Source: Pseudisothecium myosuroides
Lineage: Eukaryota; Streptophyta; Bryopsida; Hypnales; Lembophyllaceae
Length of the DNA stretch: 64,000 nt
Direction of reading: 5' to 3'
NCBI GenBank assembly: GCA_951799445.1
Contig: OX637287.1
Span: 7,440,001-7,504,000 of the forward strand
Positions within the stretch are counted from its first letter, which is position 1. Each line of letters starts with the position of its first letter. Below, piece by piece: positions 35,174-47,896 of the stretch. A program made the position numbers and the translations under genes. The notes beneath the pieces were generated by a model. That model did not search any database, was not told where the DNA came from, and saw only the letters and a list, made by a program, of their open reading frames with translations.

Positions 35174-35591
35174 GTATGCCTTTCTTTCATGACATAGTGT
35201 CTCTTTCTTGTCATAACTCTGCATTTACTCTTGCAATTATAATACAGGTACTGGTAGTGGATGTATTTATATTTTGATCCCCCCCCTTGGATCCTTCTCC
35301 ATCTATATTGAAGTGGAAGGAAATTCTATGTTGTGATCGATATGTAATCTTGGATAGATGTTAAGCTTGTTTAGCAAGGTCCATGTCTTTATGTGCATAC
35401 TCACATCTTGTGTGTTAAGTAATAGAAATAGCTCGACATTTGATCTAGTTCAGTGTCCTCTCATCATGCATTGGCATGCATATTTGATAGGTTGAAATTC
35501 GAATTTGGAAGTCAAAACCGCAGTCGTTTACGCTTGGGCATTCCATGATGCTAAGGTATTGTTGGGTTGTTTAGCATTGCTTGAATTGTGC

Positions 35592-35697
35592 AGGAATCTG
35601 CGTCCCAAGACAGTGAGGTGAGTGAGCGCAAATTGAAGAACGGCATACAGCAATGGTCCATTCTCAAGCTTGCTCAGGATCTTGGATTGATGTTGTA
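35592..35697 (+). pseudogene. exon-like fragment of unknown origin
   Basis: After acceptor TTGTGCAG an open stretch reads ESASQDSEVSERKLKNGIQQ then WSILKLAQDLGLML and a TAG. It is in coding-like composition and lies after the TerC-like exons, but does not match the TerC region I would expect next. It may belong to another decayed gene. Confidence 0.25.
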
Positions 35698-35835
35698 GTT
35701 GTGTACTAGGCATGGAGTACGATAGACTAGCATATAGAAGTAGAAGGTTGAATCTCTCCAAGAATTGTAATACTCAGCTTCAAGAGATGGCAGCATTTGT
35801 TTGAAAGATTTAGCAATATTTACTAAATTAGAAAT

Positions 35836-36000
35836 CTTCATAGATTTAGAATTTTTCATAGATTTAGACTATTTTTTATGGATTTGGACTTCTTCATAGA
35901 TTTGGACTTTTTCCATAGATTTAGAATTTTTAATAGATTTTAGATTTTTTGATAGATTTGGACTTTTTCATAGATTTTGAGTTTTTCATAGATTTGGCAT
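35836..36000. repeat. about 19-bp tandem repeat, TTCATAGATTTGGACTTT type
   Basis: Eight or nine imperfect units alternate between ATAGATTTAGAATTTTT and CATAGATTTGGACTTTTT. Simple minisatellite without coding capacity. Confidence 0.8.
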
Positions 36001-37927
36001 TTTGAAATGTACAAATTTTTATGAAGTAAATTGTCTTTCGGAGAAGATTTTTTTGTAGTTAATATTGTCTTTTAAGAATGCTGAAAAGACATGCAAAATT
36101 CACTAAATTGACATGATGCAAGAATTCAGTAAAGGTATTTTAAAGTAAGTCCTAGACACATGATTTTAAACAATATATTACTTAAAACACATGACCTTTC
36201 AACATGGTTTTTTTGCCTTAAAATCGAACTTAAAACATCCTTTTCTCTTATAGTGATTATGTTGAGAATGGAATCCATCATATGAACCCCTGCCCATGGT
36301 TGTGGATACTAGCATATTGTTAACAAAAAAATTTATACTTTCTAGGAGGATGTCTTCTTGCAAAGCATACTAAAAATCAAGAAATAAACATGCAATCTTG
36401 AAATTTTTCACATACTTTGTCCACTCTACCGTGCAACATTGACCTCAAAATGGCCACCACAGTTTGCCACCATTTCAAGGTTTTGGCATGAGTTCAGGCT
36501 CCTCAAAGTTGGTTGACCTCATTTTTTTGGCATTAAAAGTTTCAAATGCATTTATCTACTAAATCTTGTGGTTAAGGGTGGTTGCAAGAAAACACTTGCC
36601 AATTTTGTTGCATTTTCAATAGTATTCACACCTCTTTAACATGAAGGTAACCATCGAAGAAACAACGTAGAAAACTTTCTAGGTAGAAGAACTAAAAAAT
36701 TGCCAAATCTTAAGAAAATAGATACTTCAATGTTTTAATTAGTTAAAAATAGAAAAAAATAGTCCGTTTGTAGCAAGTCTATAGAGATGGTCATTCACCA
36801 AAAGGAACACCAAAATAATATTTTATATCTTTCAAAATGCAAGCAAAAAGAAGTTCATTTTGTGGACTTCCACACCACATACAATTAATTATTTTTAAAA
36901 TTCCTTTGGACAATACCTATAAGTCTACTAGAAGACTATTTTCTCCAAATTTCAGCTCAAAATTCATTTTTTTTGGTTACTAAACAGTACCACCCCCCAA
37001 ATTGGCAAGTGTAACATAAAATTGGTGGATATTTTTGGACGATAAAACATCTTTGAGATTTATAGAAAATTAGGTAGGATGTATAATAGTCATGAGTACC
37101 TTACTTATAAATCTTAAGTCATTTGGAGTCCAAATGCAAAAGTTATGGCCAAAAAACAAATTAGCAAGTGATGCAAAATATATAGGACAATATATCTTGC
37201 AATCACCGTCAAATACTTTGAAATTTTGGAAAATCATCATTTTCAACTTTTGCTACAAGATCATACAGTTATTTTCCAATAAATCTTTAAAAAATTCATA
37301 TTGAAAGGTAATTTTGGTTCTTGGGCAGTATTGCCACCTTTTCAAGAAACCAAATCCTTGGGTCAAGGTACGTCCATTCCCACTCGGCCTTTGTAGTAGA
37401 GTTAGTAGAAAGGAACATGGCAACACTAAATAACCACTTTTCAAGGCGTTTTTTTGGGTGTTAGTGAATATCTTCAAATTGAAGATTTTGGATATCAATA
37501 CTAGTGTTATGATCGAAATGTGTTCATTTGAAGCACAATACATAATCATGCCATCAAACTCTTGTACCTACGAGTGAATCCTTGCATTTGCACTTGCTTA
37601 AGATTAATAGTGTTGAATAAAGTTTGTCAACTTGCAATATACAAAGATTGTCAATTTTGCAATTCATGCTCAAAATACACTACAAGATTGACAAGTTGTA
37701 AGTATTGAGATTAGTAATATGTCTAGAAAATTAATCAATATGTCTTGGAAAACAATTTGAAGTAAATACAATTAATCTTGGGATGTTCATTTGTAAACCA
37801 AACTACAAAGTTGTGTCTAAATCTCAAATTTTTATTAAATTGCAAAATTATTATCTAATTCCTATCTAATGGTGTTAAAATTTATGTAGGTCATTGTGAA
37901 TTTTAAAGCTAGTTTGTAAAGTCAAAT
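36001..37927. other. AT-rich spacer, nothing recognised
   Basis: No gene, paired terminal repeat or RNA gene seen. Text near 36950-37400 (comparison words such as CAAATTGGCAAG) recurs loosely, as in old repeat DNA, but no boundary can be drawn. Confidence 0.45.
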
Positions 37928-37938
37928 GAGAAATTAAT

Positions 37939-38187
37939 CGGTCCGAAATGACTTAAAACTACCTTGGGTGATGGCCAAGTGATAGAGACTTCTGATGGAA
38001 TCCACGAGGTTCCCGATTCAACTCCCCACGCTGTCATTGCTTGCATGGGAGTTTGTCCCTCTACTTGTTCATGACGGGGATACCCAAAGTGAGTAATTCC
38101 CGGGCTTCAACGCTAGGTTGCCTTGGTTGTATCGTGTCAACCCAGCTGCGGCCCTTGAAGGCTGTATGTTTCTAAATAAATAAATAA
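37939..38187 (+). mobile_element. tRNA-derived SINE with 11-bp target duplication
   Basis: An 11-bp direct repeat GAGAAATTAAT flanks the element at 37928-37938 and 38188-38198. Inside, GATGGCCAAGTGATAGAG resembles an RNA polymerase III A box and GGTTCCCGATTCAACTCC a B box, spaced as in a tRNA. The 3' end is a short AAATAAATAAATAA tail. This is the standard plan of a plant SINE. The length, about 249 bp, is typical. Confidence 0.9.
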
Positions 38188-38198
38188 GAGAAATTAAT

Positions 38199-39356
38199 GA
38201 AAGAATGCATGTATTTAATATTCCACATTGTCCATATAGACAACCTAAACATGACCTGCACAATCCTAAAGACCGCAATTCTTCATCTATGAAGCATTTA
38301 GTTCAAATATAAACAAGCAATAACTAAAACGTATAGTAAATTTACCAAATCAAGATAAACAAGTAGCTACACTATAATGATTTGCTCTCTCCATGTAACA
38401 TTGGCACACTTTTTGAGTAAGGTGCCTACTCAAATTTCTTCACATGTAGCTTCTGTCAAAGCAAAGCCTCCTCTCATATGGTCCAGAGTCAACAATCGTT
38501 TTTGTGTAAAGAAAACCTTATCCAAATTAGGTGGGGTATTTTGTTCTAACATTCATTGTTTGTAATCATCAAGTAGGAAGAGGGAATATATTCAACATGA
38601 AAATAAGATTTGGCATAAATTAAGTCATTTTTGTATAAAAAAAGAAGCCACATGTCATCTTGTAAATGGTGTGAAGTGATGTGGACCCTTGAGAATTTGA
38701 CATGGAAATTCAATTTCAACGCCTGAGTGCCAAATCAGACCTTCATGTACGGGGCTTTTTATTTATTTTTTATTTTTGGGATCAAATGGAATAACCATTG
38801 CACTAAATGTATGAAAAATACAATCTATGCTAAACTGATGCAGATAAATATCCCCAAAAAAACTATTACTGGGTATCAGGCCTTTTTTTGTTTGGCTTTC
38901 TGATGCTAGATTGCACAAAAAATCTAGCTAAAAAGGTTATAAAAAATGCCAAAAAAATTGGATGAAATCGCCAAACAACTTTGAAATTAAAAAAATATTA
39001 GATGAAATTGCCTAATTGTGGATGAAAATCATACTATACATCCAATAAGTGGATGAATGTTGCAATTTGGAGCACCACTGTAACATTTTATATCGCCACT
39101 ATGGCACTTCTTCAAAAATGAAAAAAAAAGCCCGGGTATTCCTACAGTAGAATCCACTGAGTGAATGCCCATCACACTTGCACATCCATCTAACAGTTGG
39201 ATGATTTTCATCTCCAAAACCCTAATCCTTCTGCGAGCTTCCCCTTCCAGCGAAGCTAAGCTCATTCCCGAGGTAGTCAAGCTTGGATTTGCGGATTACG
39301 CGAGTGCGATGAAAGCGAGTTTTCGATACTAGAGAGAGCGAGAGAGGCGCAATTGC
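38199..39356. other. spacer and promoter region of the WDR82-like gene
   Basis: No separate gene recognised. Words of the form TTGGATGAAATYGCC repeat at 38959-39060 and again, in related form, around 52330-52400, suggesting old shared repeat DNA. The last 150 bp become GC-richer with CG dinucleotides and lead directly into the start codon, consistent with a broad promoter. Confidence 0.5.
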
Positions 39357-42300
39357 ATGATCATGGAGGAGAAGCGGAAATTGGCGTATGATCTCAATGA
39401 CACGGTTATCAAGAGCATGGGCATGGGTGCGGTCTTCAAGGATTACGTACGTCCTTCGTGCTCTTGGAATGGAATATCCTTGTGCATTTGTACAATAGTC
39501 TGCTATCATGTGCAGCAAATTGCGATCCCTTGTTTCGTGCGGATTGATGTCCGAGGTGTGGCATTGGCCACATTTGTAAGGTCGTTTTTAGGGTTCTGGG
39601 CTACTGCATTCAGTGTCAATGTATTTTCGCGCACGGAGGGGATCCAGGACGCTCAGAAACGTTTCGTTTATGAAAAAATAACCAAGAATTAAATTATAAT
39701 GTTTTCCCCGTTTTTACTTGCTTTGAATGGTCAGAATGAGTGAAATTGGGCAGAATTTATTCTTACGTAGCTTTGTTGTTACTTCGTGTGATCTCTGTAG
39801 CGCGAAGTTTATTTATGTACTGTTAGAATAGTAGTTTCCTCTGCGATTGGTAGCGACCTATGGTAATGCGGTGGTTGCACTGCGGTTGTCGAGCTCTGTG
39901 ATCGTCGACCTGTATCTCGTGACTGCGCACGAGCTGCCACCTGACCAAAGAACCGCAACTGCAGTGTCGAGTCCTGTCACCTTGACATCTAAAGCTTGAG
40001 CTCATGTTTGAGATTTAAGATTAAGCGACGGGGTGTGAGTTTTGATTCGGCTGTTTGTTGTGTTTACTGCTTCTAGGGAGCGAAGATCAATTCACTAGAT
40101 TTTCATCGAACCGAAGATCTTCTTGTAACTGCCTCCGATGATGATTCTATACGTCTTTATGATACAGCTACTGCCACGTAAGTTCTCTCTCTTTCGTCAA
40201 TTGGAAGAAGCTCTCATATTATTTTCCTATCGTATTTTTCTTCATACACTGATATCGCTTGCAGTTGTGCATTCTAGCCTTCTGTTGATTTCTAGATAAG
40301 ATCGCTAGTGAAATTTACAGATCGTGTTTGCGTATGCCTGTTGCCCGAGCAGGCCGCTGAAAACAATTCACAGCAAGAAGTATGGAGTAGACCAAATTTG
40401 TTTCACACATCACACCAGTTCGGTTATTTACTCCTCGAAGAAGGAAGGGGATGGTAAGGTCACCGTTATCCATCTCATTGTTATTAAAGGATGGCAATCT
40501 TGTGACGGCAACTGTCAGTAAAGGAGAATGTCTGTTGAGCTGACGTTATCGGTTGGGGATTTTGCAGAGTCTTTGCGATATTTGTCTTTGTATGATAATC
40601 GATATTTGCGCTACTTCAAAGGGCATCGTGACAGGTCACTATCTTAATCTGGTGATATTATCGTGCGACTTGATTTTGTATCTTATATCGTCTACTCATC
40701 TCCTTTGCTTCGATGGCGACATCGTTTATTTTACGATTGTCGGTAGATTTCAATATGTTTCAGTAACGAAATCTTCAGTTTATCATGTACATGCTTTGAC
40801 ATAAGTGAAGATGTAATGGCAGTGCAGGGTGGTGTCACTATGTATGTCACCCAAGAATGACTGCTTCATGTCTGGTGCATTAGACCACACTGTGCGTCTG
40901 TGGGACCTACGCACTAATGTGTGTCAGGTAGTGATTTCTTTTGCCTTCAGCTGTCGCGCCATTCTTTCTAAATAGTTGTTGCTTCTGTATCTGCTTTTCT
41001 GTCATATACGTATAGGCCCTTGGAGTTTGATGAATTGGATTTGGACACCGTCAATACAAGTTTTAGGGAACTCATCGAAACATTTAGTGAGCTGGAATGA
41101 ACTATTCTAGGTGATGTCCTTCTAGCTATTGGCAATTGAGTTGGTCATTAGGTATGAGGAAGATTTGCCCAGGGGTAGGACGGTCTTGAGGAAATTAATT
41201 CTTGTAAACTTCTTTGGTCTTTCACTTTTAGTTCCCTTTTATGGAGTTCTTTTTTATAATGATTGCAAATTCCTGACTCAGGGGCTGTTACGTGTAAGAG
41301 GGAGACCTGCTGTTGCGTACGATCAACAGGGCCTTGTATTTGCTGTGGCCATGGAAGGTGGAGCTATCAAGCTCTTTGATGTGCGATCTTATGACAAGGT
41401 TAGCAGTTTGTTTGCTCTGTCTCTTTGGGATAGTGGCATTGTGGGGAGACTGCATTAGGTCGCTAATAGTAACGTAGATTAATTGATTCTGAAAAATGGT
41501 TTGTTGAGCCACGGTTGCATTAAGGTAGGGACACCTAAAATCGCCACTTTTTACAGTTTTCATTATTAGATTGATGAAAATTTTATATTTTCTGGTTGAC
41601 AAACGATAGGAGATTCCAATGCACCAAAGAACGCATCATTTGGATTACCTATGCAGAAGTTACGAAGTGTCAAAAGCTTTTTTGGTAGATGTTCTAAAAT
41701 TGTTTCTTGAAGTATAGGTACATATTGATTTAGGAGATGTTCTCGTTGTGATCATCCGAATGAGTGGCGCTTTTAGGCACCTGGCGCGTTTGGGTGTGCC
41801 TAACTTAAGTCACCAACAATGTGCAATATGTGCTGGCATGTATTTTAAACTCCAGTGTAACATTTTTACAATCTTGTGATACGTATTGCAACCTTCACAT
41901 ATTTCACATAAAAAAAATGAATGTGATTTACCACCCGCTATGGCTTTACATTTTGGTGAAAATATTTGGGTCTCTGGGCATGGACCTCGTTCAATATAAC
42001 CTGAAATAGAAGTTAATTATCTTTCTGAGAGTCTTTGCAAAAATCTCATTGGCTTGAATTCAAGCCAATGAGGTTTTTATGGATTCCTTCGCCAATCACT
42101 GCTCCAATCAAGGTCAAGTTGCTTGCAAAAGAGTATCCACATAGTCTGATTTCCATTTGCATTTGATTTCATTTGAAGAGTGTTTTAAACTGGTGCTTGT
42201 AGTAAGTGCTTGCTCAGTTTTAATCCCCATTCGTTGATTATACCTTATGTTTCTTCGAAGCCCTATTTTTTGGTTCCGATATCATTCTGATTTTCCCTAT

Positions 42301-43860
42301 GATGCCTAATGAGTACATGATTTTCTGGAACAGGGGCCCTTTGATACATTCTTGGTAGGAGGTGATACAGCTGAAGTGTCTGGCATGAAATTTAGCAATG
42401 ACGGCAAGCTTATGCTACTGTCAACATCCAACGGGCATGTGTATGTGGTGGATGCTTATACTGGGAAGAAGGTAGGCAGTGTTACTGTCCCGATCCTAGT
42501 TTTTGTGCGCGTTAACTGGAGTTTAATTTTTTGTTATAAATGTTTTGACAATGATGGTACCTTGGTAATAATGACAGCTTCATGGTTTCACTTTGGAACC
42601 CAATCCTGATGGCGGGGTACTGGAGGCTTCCTTCAGTCCAGATGCACAGTTTGTGATTGCAGGTATACTCGTTTGTTGCGTTGACGTTAGTTGAGCTATT
42701 TGTTGCGAAGGGGAACATCTTTATTGTGTAATTCTGGCATTGGACGCTTCTTTAACCCAGGCATAGGGTTGTGCTTGTCATATTGGAGACCTTCGGGTTT
42801 TGTTCCTGACCAATGACTACAATTCTCAAGCGTCTTCACAGTGTGCCTCAGATGTACTGCCTGTGTAGGGGTTTCTGCAACTGTGCATCTCTTCTCTTAT
42901 CTCTAGTACTCCATCATGCGAGTGCTAGTTTTGCTGGTAGCGATTATGAACCTTGATGTTCTGCATATCAACTGAACTGTTGGATCGCTGCAGGTTCAGG
43001 CGATGGCACTTTGCGAGCATGGAATACGCTGTCGGGTGTTGAGGTACATTGTCCTTCACAAAGTTGCGATTTTTTGGATCATGAGTTTCCACTTCACCTG
43101 ATTTCTTTGAATGGGGATATGCTTTCTACGTGTGTACTGTACTTCTCCATGAGTTGGTGCAAATGGACCCTTCTTTGGTAAAAGGGGCCCTACACAACCC
43201 ACTAAGGTAGGAGGTCCTTAAATGGAGCGGGCATTAAAATGGAGCCCTAACTGAAATGTAAACTGTTTGTACATGTTATTTTTTCATAGCTTCCATCAAT
43301 GTACAGACTGTGTACATTTTAGCTAGGGCACCATTTTAGAGCCCTATGCCATTTCAACTTCAAAATTTTTTAACTAAAAAAATATGAAACGACTTGGGTT
43401 AGATGTCAGTTCAATCTGTTTTTCAAGGAAAATTGACTGAAAAAAATTTCAAGATATTTCACCTCCTCAAAATTCAGTTCCAGCCCTTAAATGCTCCATT
43501 ATAGGACCTCCTACCTTAGTTCACTATGAATGCTTTTAGGTTTACTTAACTTACCACAAGTTCTGGCCACTTCAGTAAATCTGCCAATTTAGCTACCTTA
43601 TATTTTTTCCAACGATATAAATCTATGACCAATTGGCCATGCTAGCAAATTGACCCTAAATCTTTATGAGTCAGGAAACAAATGTTCGGCTAAATTGTAC
43701 TCTGATGAATTGCCAGGTTGCATGCTGGACGAACAACGCTGGGGTGCCTGCGTGTGTGAAGTGGGCACCTCGCCGGTTTCTGTTAGCCACCGCCTCTGTG
43801 GCATTGGTTTTGTGGATTCCTGATCTATCAAAGCTTCAAAAACCAGATATTGGCCCTTGA
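39357..43860 (+). CDS. WDR82/Swd2-type WD40 protein (plant S2L/APRF1 family), ten exons
   Basis: WDR82/Swd2 is a beta-propeller subunit of the COMPASS H3K4 methyltransferase and of PP1-containing complexes that act in RNA polymerase II termination; it works in the nucleus. Exons: 39357-39446, 40077-40177, 40353-40453, 40568-40634, 40828-40927, 41282-41398, 42334-42471, 42578-42662, 42994-43043 and 43717-43860. All junctions are GT-AG with matching phases, giving 330 residues, the usual family length. Recognisable stretches are [87 protein letters not shown] and [12 protein letters not shown]. An ATG at 39363 would give 328 residues. The terminal blade ([11 protein letters not shown]) is present. 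Intron 6 (41399-42333) holds a repeat and a palindrome; intron 9 (43044-43716) holds a MITE. Confidence 0.95.
41518..41809. repeat. dispersed repeat, copy 1, in WDR82-like intron 6
   Basis: Shares about 240 bp with 57084-57370: CCAAAGAACGC, CATTTGGAT, ATGCARAAGTTA, TTTTGGTAGA and GTTCTAAAATYGTTTCTT in the same order. The left end TTAAGGTAGGGACACC and the inverse of GGGTGTGCCTAACTTAA on the right make an imperfect terminal repeat, so it may be a MITE. Confidence 0.6.
42045..42072. repeat. perfect 28-bp palindrome in WDR82-like intron 6
   Basis: Two 14-base arms, CTCATTGGCTTGAA and its inverse complement, meet with no spacer. One mismatch outward, the arms continue through AAAAA/TTTTT. It could extrude as a cruciform or fold as an RNA hairpin, or be the footprint of a fold-back insertion. 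Confidence 0.85.
43205..43516. mobile_element. MITE family A, copy 2 (in WDR82-like intron 9)
   Basis: 312 bp. Ends AGGTAGGAGGTCCT and inverse AGGACCTCCTACCT are flanked by TA (43203-43204 and 43517-43518). It is co-linear with the copy inside the CACTA element at 22247-22559. It sits between the splice sites of intron 9 and does not disturb the exons. Confidence 0.88.
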
Positions 43861-45390
43861 AAGTAGCGATTGTAAGTCTGAAACGACCTCAACTCTGCAG
43901 ATGAATAGACATTAGGGTGGGTTCACTTGTTGGGCTGTAGTAAGGATGCCGTTTGGAATGCCAGTTTTGATTGTTGTAGAATTTACGGAAAACTCCTTTG
44001 TGTTATACTTCAACGAGGCGATTTTTATTTTGCCCATAATTTCAACTTTTAGCACAGGGGCTTGTCAATCTGGATAACAATACCTTGGAGAGTATCCTAT
44101 TTGTTAATGCTACTTCGATCAAGAATTTTAGTGTTTCATTGAATCCAGTAGGGAGTACCGGAAGCTGCTAGAAAGTTCAAAATCATTCTGTCCATTAACC
44201 CATAAATGCCGTGGTGGATGTTTGGCGTCCGATGGATGACAGAGAATCCTTCTATTAGGACAGAAGTGTGTAAGTACTCATCCTCGGAATTTTGTTATGA
44301 AAAGGGAAGGTCTTCTATAGTAGTTTGACTTCCAATGAGTGCTTTTGCAATTTTTTAAGCCAATGATTCACATGGTAACTAGAGGGATGATTTTGATGGT
44401 CACTAGACAATCCTTTTAGGGGTAAATATTTTTTTTGAAAATTAAATCTTAACAAAAAAGAACAGAATTTGACATTCATAGAATTATTTTTCTTAAATAT
44501 TTGACATTCATTTAGTGATATAAATCATTTATGATGATGACATTTGGTTACTAATGTAAACTATTGTATTAATGATGACAAAAACTCACTTTATATAAGA
44601 GTTTAATTGTTTTCACCATGGATTGAAATTTGGGTCTATTTGAAAATGGTCTTGGGTTGTGTCCAAAAATTAAAAAATGGGTTTGGGTCCTAATATAAAA
44701 TGTTCATAACTTTGGAATGGTCTTGAAAGCATCTTTTTTGATATCATAAGAATCATTTGCTTAAAAAATTCAAGAGCATTCATTGGAGGTCAAACTAGTG
44801 TGCAAGACCTCCCCTTTTCATATAAGATTCTAAAGATGAATATTTGCACTTTTGACTTACATAAAAGGATTCTCAAGTTTGTTAAATATGGAGTAGAAGG
44901 AAGTGGAGAGGTAAACTTTATAGGGAAACTCATTGTAAATAGTTTTCAAAGCATTTGGGACACCAACCATTTCCACCCAATGACAACTTATTTAACCCTT
45001 CATCACCTAAGGTCCAAACATGCTTAAAAGCATCTTGCCTTTGCAAGTGTTAAAAGTCTAAATTTTAGTAAGGTATGAAAATCTCAACCATACAATCTTG
45101 TTGTGTACATGTTGTAGATGGTGTGGAACAAATTTGGGGTCATTGGATTGTATAGATTGAAAGATTATAATGTTTTAGTGTTGGAAAAAGGTGCTGAAAT
45201 TTTCTTAAAAACACATTTGGAGGTGAAATTCGATTTCTAAACCTACTCAAATGAAAAAAGATCAAACTGCCTAGTGATTCAAAAATAGAATGTAAACTCT
45301 TTGGTGAAAAAAAAATATCATTCAAATGACTCATTGTGCTTTCAAAATGGATTTGAAATATTAAAAAACAGTGAAATAAGTAGCAAAAAA
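43861..45390. other. 3' flank of the WDR82-like gene and AT-rich spacer
   Basis: The first few hundred bases should be 3' untranslated region; no single poly(A) signal stands out. The remainder is AT-rich with no gene, RNA gene or paired repeats seen. Confidence 0.45.
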
Positions 45391-45399
45391 TCACGTCTA

Positions 45400-45915
45400 T
45401 AGCTGAATCTCCTTCTACTAAAATGCTTCTCAATCACTCATAACTTCTTGGATCAATATGAAATTTTAACCACAAAAACTAGACTAGTATGCGCAACTTT
45501 TACAACAAAAATTATTGAAAACGGACCATGTATGAAGAAGTTATGAGCCGCCGAAGTTCACTATAATACAAAAATGTCTGGATTGTGAACTTCGAATTGC
45601 TCTCAAACATTCAAAATAGCTTGGATTGACATGAAAATTTTACCTCAATAACTAAACCTTAAGAAGAACAAAACCCAACAAATTTTATTGAAAATGATCA
45701 TTTGATGAAAAAGATACAAGCCCCCAAAGTTGCAGCCATGACAATGCAGTGTGCTGAACTCAAATTGAACCTGTGAACTTCGAATGGCTTTCACAAACTC
45801 AATTCGTCTTGGATTGATCTGAAAATTTTACCACACAAACTAGACTAGTATGCTCAACTTTTACAATAAGTTTTATTAAATTTAGAGATCAAATGCAAAA
45901 GTTAGAGCACTTCAA
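45400..45915. repeat. three diverged modules of about 170 bp
   Basis: Each module contains ACTTCGAATTGCTYTCAAA-like text, then TTGGATTGAYMTGAAAATTTTAC, ACTAGACTAGTATGC or a relative, CAACTTTTACAA and a tail with GTTA.GAGC. Modules start near 45420, 45590 and 45775. They may be part of a larger unrecognised repeat. Confidence 0.55.
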
Positions 45916-45919
45916 ATTC

Positions 45920-47788
45920 GACTGTTACAGTATGTGAGGACACTTTCTGTCCCCTCCGACGATGAAGGGTTAAGCATGATATGATGTCAAGATGAGGGCC
46001 AGATTTTGTATTTCATTTAGGCATGCAACAATGCATGCTTTGTTACCAATGTCTCAAGCACAACCTTTGTTATGAACGCCAAAATTAATGGAATTCAATT
46101 GCAAAGTTTTACATCTTGCAAATGAATGGCCGTAGAAATAAAACTTGGAGTTAATCAATTTTAGTCAAGTCAAATTGTAGTAATGATGTTATTAGTAGAA
46201 TATAAGACCCCATTTTTACGTAGCAATTAAAAACTTTTATTTAAAAAAATATGACAAATCAAGTTGGTTTTGACCTTCAATAATTTTATTTTTATTTGAA
46301 GCCATTATGCACAAATTATAGACAAAATTGGTAAAGGATACATTTCATATTTGCTATTTCCATTTTATCCATTACTCTCCTATAGAAACTTTTAATCACA
46401 AATAGACTTTAGAAGGTAGAAATTAACTTGATTTTCCCCTACTTTTGTCCATTTAATTTTTTTTAAACATGTATAAATGTGGTTTGAAATTTACTTAGAA
46501 TACATTTTAAGAACTTTGACTTTACCATGAATGATTCAGCTTCCATTTAACCTACTGAGTCAAATATCCTAGATGTTATTATCTCCTACCTCCTTTAAAG
46601 CTATAAGCATGGTGGAAAAAGTAGAATAATTAGTTGATAATTTTGTAAATTATTCATCATTGTTACTCTAATCTTGAGAAGAAATCTACTGTTGATTGGA
46701 TTTTTTTGGTTATATTTCAAATTTTCTTTCATTTGTAGTCCTTTCATTTCTTTCGATTTACATGCAATAATAATTAAAACACATATTTTTTCATAAAAAT
46801 CACTTGAAATTAACGATATTAAATCTTGAAGGACCAATTCTATATTCGTATGTTGATATTTAATTATGGAATTCAATTTATCCTTTTAAATCATATTTGA
46901 ATTTCAATATAATATTTTTGTTATATAAGAAATATGTGTAATCTATCAATGTAAAAATCTCTATTATGTTCATAATAAATGATACGGAGTAATTGATTTA
47001 ATTTTTTAACTAATAAATTTAATTTAATTAAAAATATAAAATTCAAATTCAAATAATTTGAAATTTCTACAACAGCTAAAAATAGTGTGAAAAAATAGTG
47101 TGAAAAAATTTTCCGTAATTTTTTTTCACATCCAAAATATCCTTATTGATAATAGATCACCATTATCAAGCTAAATTTAGCCTTTATTGAATTGGTTTAT
47201 AGAATGTTGATAATTTTTATGCTTAAATAAATTACATTTTTTCTACAATTCTAATTTTTTTGCAAATTATAGTGGAATAATCAAATTTATGTGATTTTTT
47301 TAAAGTGAAATATGTGTAAATAATTATAATGATTAAAACATGTTTTAGAATAATTCGGAATTTTGAACAAAAATGACAGTTAAAATAAAAATAATATTCA
47401 ATAGTTTAAACCTTGAAAATCAATTCTAAAGGAAAAAATACAACTGACTTATATAAAATGTTCTGTTATATGGAATTTAACACATGGAACTTCCAATTGC
47501 AACAACTCATTGAATTTGGGTTTTTTTCCAAAGTTTTGAATTGGAATAAAAATGTAACTTATTAGGCTTTATTTTTTAAATTTTAAATCAAAACCAGAAA
47601 TGGTCACTTTGAAAGTTGCTATCAAGTTTTTATTAAATCTTGTTAGAAATCAAAGGAATATTTTAGATTATTTCTTTATGCATTTGTAGGACATCATATG
47701 AATAAACCATGTATTTTCAAAGTATTTAAAATAGATGTATCCAAAATTGTGAGTCTAGACTCTTATATGTAGAAGTAGTAATTTTTAG
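45920..47788. other. AT-rich spacer, nothing recognised
   Basis: Long AT-rich stretch without exon-like composition. A short AAATAGTGTGAAAAAATAGTGTGAAAAAAT duplication lies at 47077-47110. No gene or complete mobile element could be delimited. Confidence 0.45.
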
Positions 47789-47896
47789 TTAACCCCTATA
47801 GAATCAAGTGTCTCCTCAGGAGGCATTGCAAGGTCTAGGCAGGTTTTTAAGATCTCAATTTTTGACGTGATTTTCTGAAACTTTTTTTTGAAGATA

